A DNA stretch of 43,372 nucleotides. Origin: Fomitopsis serialis (Eukaryota > Basidiomycota > Agaricomycetes > Polyporales > Fomitopsidaceae). The notes beneath the pieces are model-generated. The model was not told where the DNA came from. It did no database searches and saw only the letters and a list, made by a program, of their open reading frames with translations. The translations under genes and the position numbers were made by a program. The number at the start of each line of letters is the position of its first letter. Within the stretch, counting starts at the first letter, position 1. Of this stretch, positions 41,542-43,372 are shown piece by piece. The DNA lies in assembly GCF_022376445.1 (NCBI RefSeq), contig NW_025955296.1, positions 1 through 43,372 of the forward strand. Direction: 5' to 3'.

Positions 41542-43372
41542 TTACCCCGACCGACCCCGCGCCTGATAGTACTCCGTTACCCAGTCAACGGCGCGGTGAT
41601 TACGATTATTGGCTGCTTGAAGCGCGGTAAGCGCGTCAATGCGAGCCATGATGATTGCCTTCTCCGCCTGGAGCTCAGCGACTCGTGTCGGTGTGGCACC
41701 AGTGAAGGCTGGTCCGGGAACTGAGTACGGATATGTCAGCGAATCAGGTAATCAAGCCTTGGAAAACATGACAATACAATTTGGCGGCCAGTCCACATCA
41801 GGGTGACTGTCTGCCTCCCACAAATGATTTTCGGGATCGTGACGATCAGTCATTGTCACCGAAAACGTGAAAAATGGGTCTTCTTCCCTGCCGAGCAGCA
41901 TGGTCTCGTCGTGTACTCGGTACGCTATAAACACGGCCTCATCAGACTTGACACCTGGTGGTCATACAGTCCGGATGCATGCCCGAGCCGACACCGCTGA
42001 GCAGGCGTGTATACGAGCGTCGGCTGGAGTCATGCACATGACACTCGGGGCAGTGCCGAGAACCAGGCAGTGTGGAACTGTAACTACAAACAACACTCAC
42101 CGTGCTCAGTCCTGTTCAGCACGACCTGCGTAATCTCCGAAGGCTGAGGCTAATGATGAGTATATATGTGACAGGATGGCATGAGCACCTACCGAAGCCA
42201 TGACCTCGTTGCCCTCAAGATGGCTCCGATCCGGAGCCCCGCCATACTCTGCTGCATTGTGGTGTGACACCCGGTCATCCTCAACCGCGGCATCAGCCCC
42301 GACGTGGTGGCTTGATCCCTCACCCTGAGACCGGAATCGCTCCGCCAGGCCGACGGGCGTAGCGGCTTTGTCCTGACCCACCATGGCTGGGCCAAACGGA
42401 TCGGGCCGAGGGGCCTTCAATACGCGCGGGCGTGGGCGAGGCTTAGTAGCCACGGGGACAGGGGGCGCGGACTTGCGGTTGGCACTCTCTGCAACATTCT
42501 GGCTCCCCTCGTCCACGACCTCCACGTCAGTGTCCTTGCTTGTGCTTCTCCCGGCCGGCTTGGTGTGTTTTACGATAGCAACCTCCGGCTCACCCCTTGG
42601 TACCTCGGGATCGCCGGATGCGGCTGGATGTGCTACAAGGGCAGCTGGCGTAACCTGCCCAGCATAGCCCGACGTCCCTGGCATCTTTTTTAACACGAAT
42701 ACGAATTCTGGTTAGCGTCAAACAGCCCACGCAGTGTGCAAGACATACCTTCGGCATTCTTTTGAAGGGAACACCAAATCTTCCGAGCTTGATCGTGGTC
42801 CCAGCAGCCACTTGTGCCCGTTGCTGATTTTCCTACAGGGTGGTACACCTAAGTGATTAGAGCGAAAAACGGAAACATGGGCAATGGGAGTGTGAACAGT
42901 ACTTACCTCCCTTGCCGCATTTATGCGGTCCGGACCTGGCAGTGCCTCCGAGATGCCCGCACCAACCTTATCTGCATGCGTGGGGCCCGCTTGTGTGGTG
43001 GTCAACTGGTCCATTGTCGTGGTCAACACGCGTTATGTGCACACGGAGCGTAGTCTGAGCACTTACCGAAGCTTTGAGACGCTTCACCGGGGCCTCAGAT
43101 GATTCGTCGGCATCCGCAGGATGCGTGTTGCGCCGGACCGATGGAGATCGCTCCTGCGTACTCGACGCTCAGTGTTATGGTGTAGCAGTAAGACAAAAAA
43201 TGCACGTACCTTATCTTGCGGGGCATGCGAGCCCTTACGCTTCATCGGCACATTGAAGCCTCCCGGCCGCACCAGGTACTTTCCGACCTTCGCATCCCCG
43301 GCACCGACAATTGGAGCCTGCATGCAGACATGGAATAGTAGTGTTAGGAACCAAATTCTCGTAGGTAATATT
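41542..43372 (-). CDS. Uncharacterised KDZ cargo protein, second copy (5' end outside window)
   Basis: Counterpart of the gene at 4950-6937, with the stop at 41542-41544. The long Ala/Pro-rich exon (with GTSGYAGQVTPAALVAHPAA and KPRPRPRVLKAPRPDPFGPA), the exon with MFIAYRVHDETMLLGREEDP and the helical C-terminus are all kept in frame despite many substitutions. By alignment the start codon would lie at about 43529, beyond the window. Conservation of frames and splice sites in both copies is the best evidence that this unfamiliar gene is real. Confidence 0.6.

Larger units (their letters stand above)
40499..43372 (+). repeat. Long direct repeat, copy 2 (left end of a second KDZ element)
   Basis: Same sequence and orientation as 3757-6780, about 95% identical by eye, and cut by the window edge. 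It implies a second KDZ copy lying head-to-tail with the first, or a large tandem duplication. Confidence 0.9.
40530..43372 (+). mobile_element. Second KDZ element, left part only
   Basis: It starts with the same 32-bp TIR (40530-40561) and holds a seven-unit version of the 75-bp array and the 3' portion of the same cargo gene. Everything beyond, including any transposase, lies outside the window. Its frames are preserved, so this copy may be healthier than the first. Confidence 0.8.

Noticed and set aside
3757..43372. Long direct repeats as LTRs of a retrotransposon
   Set aside because: The repeats contain an intron-rich gene, tandem arrays and one member of an inverted-repeat pair, and no reverse transcriptase, integrase or gag motif is visible between them. 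A repeated DNA transposon end explains them better.

Overview
The window looks like repeat-dense genomic DNA of a mushroom-type basidiomycete (Agaricomycotina). The reasons are many introns of about 45-80 nt with GT...AG ends, a KDZ (Kyakuja-Dileera-Zisupton) transposase, a Plavaka transposase, and DUF6589 and DUF6532 proteins, all typical of that group. I see no housekeeping gene, rRNA or tRNA. All family names come from motif recognition by eye; no database search was run.

The main result is a nest of transposons. (1) A DUF6589 gene (2029-3338, minus) is cut off at its 5' end by a 12-nt terminal inverted repeat (TIR) of Plavaka type (3339-3350). (2) A KDZ element spans 3787-40029. It is bounded by 32-bp inverted repeats (31/32 match) and has GC-rich arrays near each end that share one core sequence in opposite orientations. 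(3) A 15,993-bp Plavaka element (16356-32348, 12-nt TIRs, 2-bp GA duplication) sits inside the KDZ transposase coding sequence, so the KDZ frame stops at 16355 and resumes at 32349. (4) About 470 bp to the right of the KDZ element, a second copy of its left end begins (40530 to the window edge) in the same orientation, about 95% identical by eye.

KDZ element, left to right: TIR; 75-bp array; an unknown multi-exon gene (4950-6937, minus); a Cys-cluster/coiled-coil gene (7193-10139, plus); a long acidic/basic nuclear-looking gene (10802-13987, minus); the interrupted KDZ transposase (14698-16355 and 32349-34271, plus); a coiled-coil gene (about 35605-36626, plus); a TET/JBP-type 2-oxoglutarate/Fe(II) dioxygenase (36919-38297, minus, one frameshift); a 118-bp minisatellite; TIR. 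The KDZ-encoded genes hold about five apparent single-base frameshifts.

Plavaka element: two minus-strand genes of unknown function (17524-19622 and 19961-21980, the latter with an in-frame TGA), a shared upstream region, an intact six-exon Plavaka transposase (22652-26059), a second and different TET/JBP-like dioxygenase (about 26162-28454), and a DUF6532 protein (28665-31718).

Two unrelated transposons, one inside the other, therefore each carry their own candidate DNA-base dioxygenase plus accessory genes. A simple reading is that both elements bring tools that change the methylation state of DNA, their own included. That is inference. The sequence shows the nesting, the catalytic motifs and the decay of the interrupted host element.
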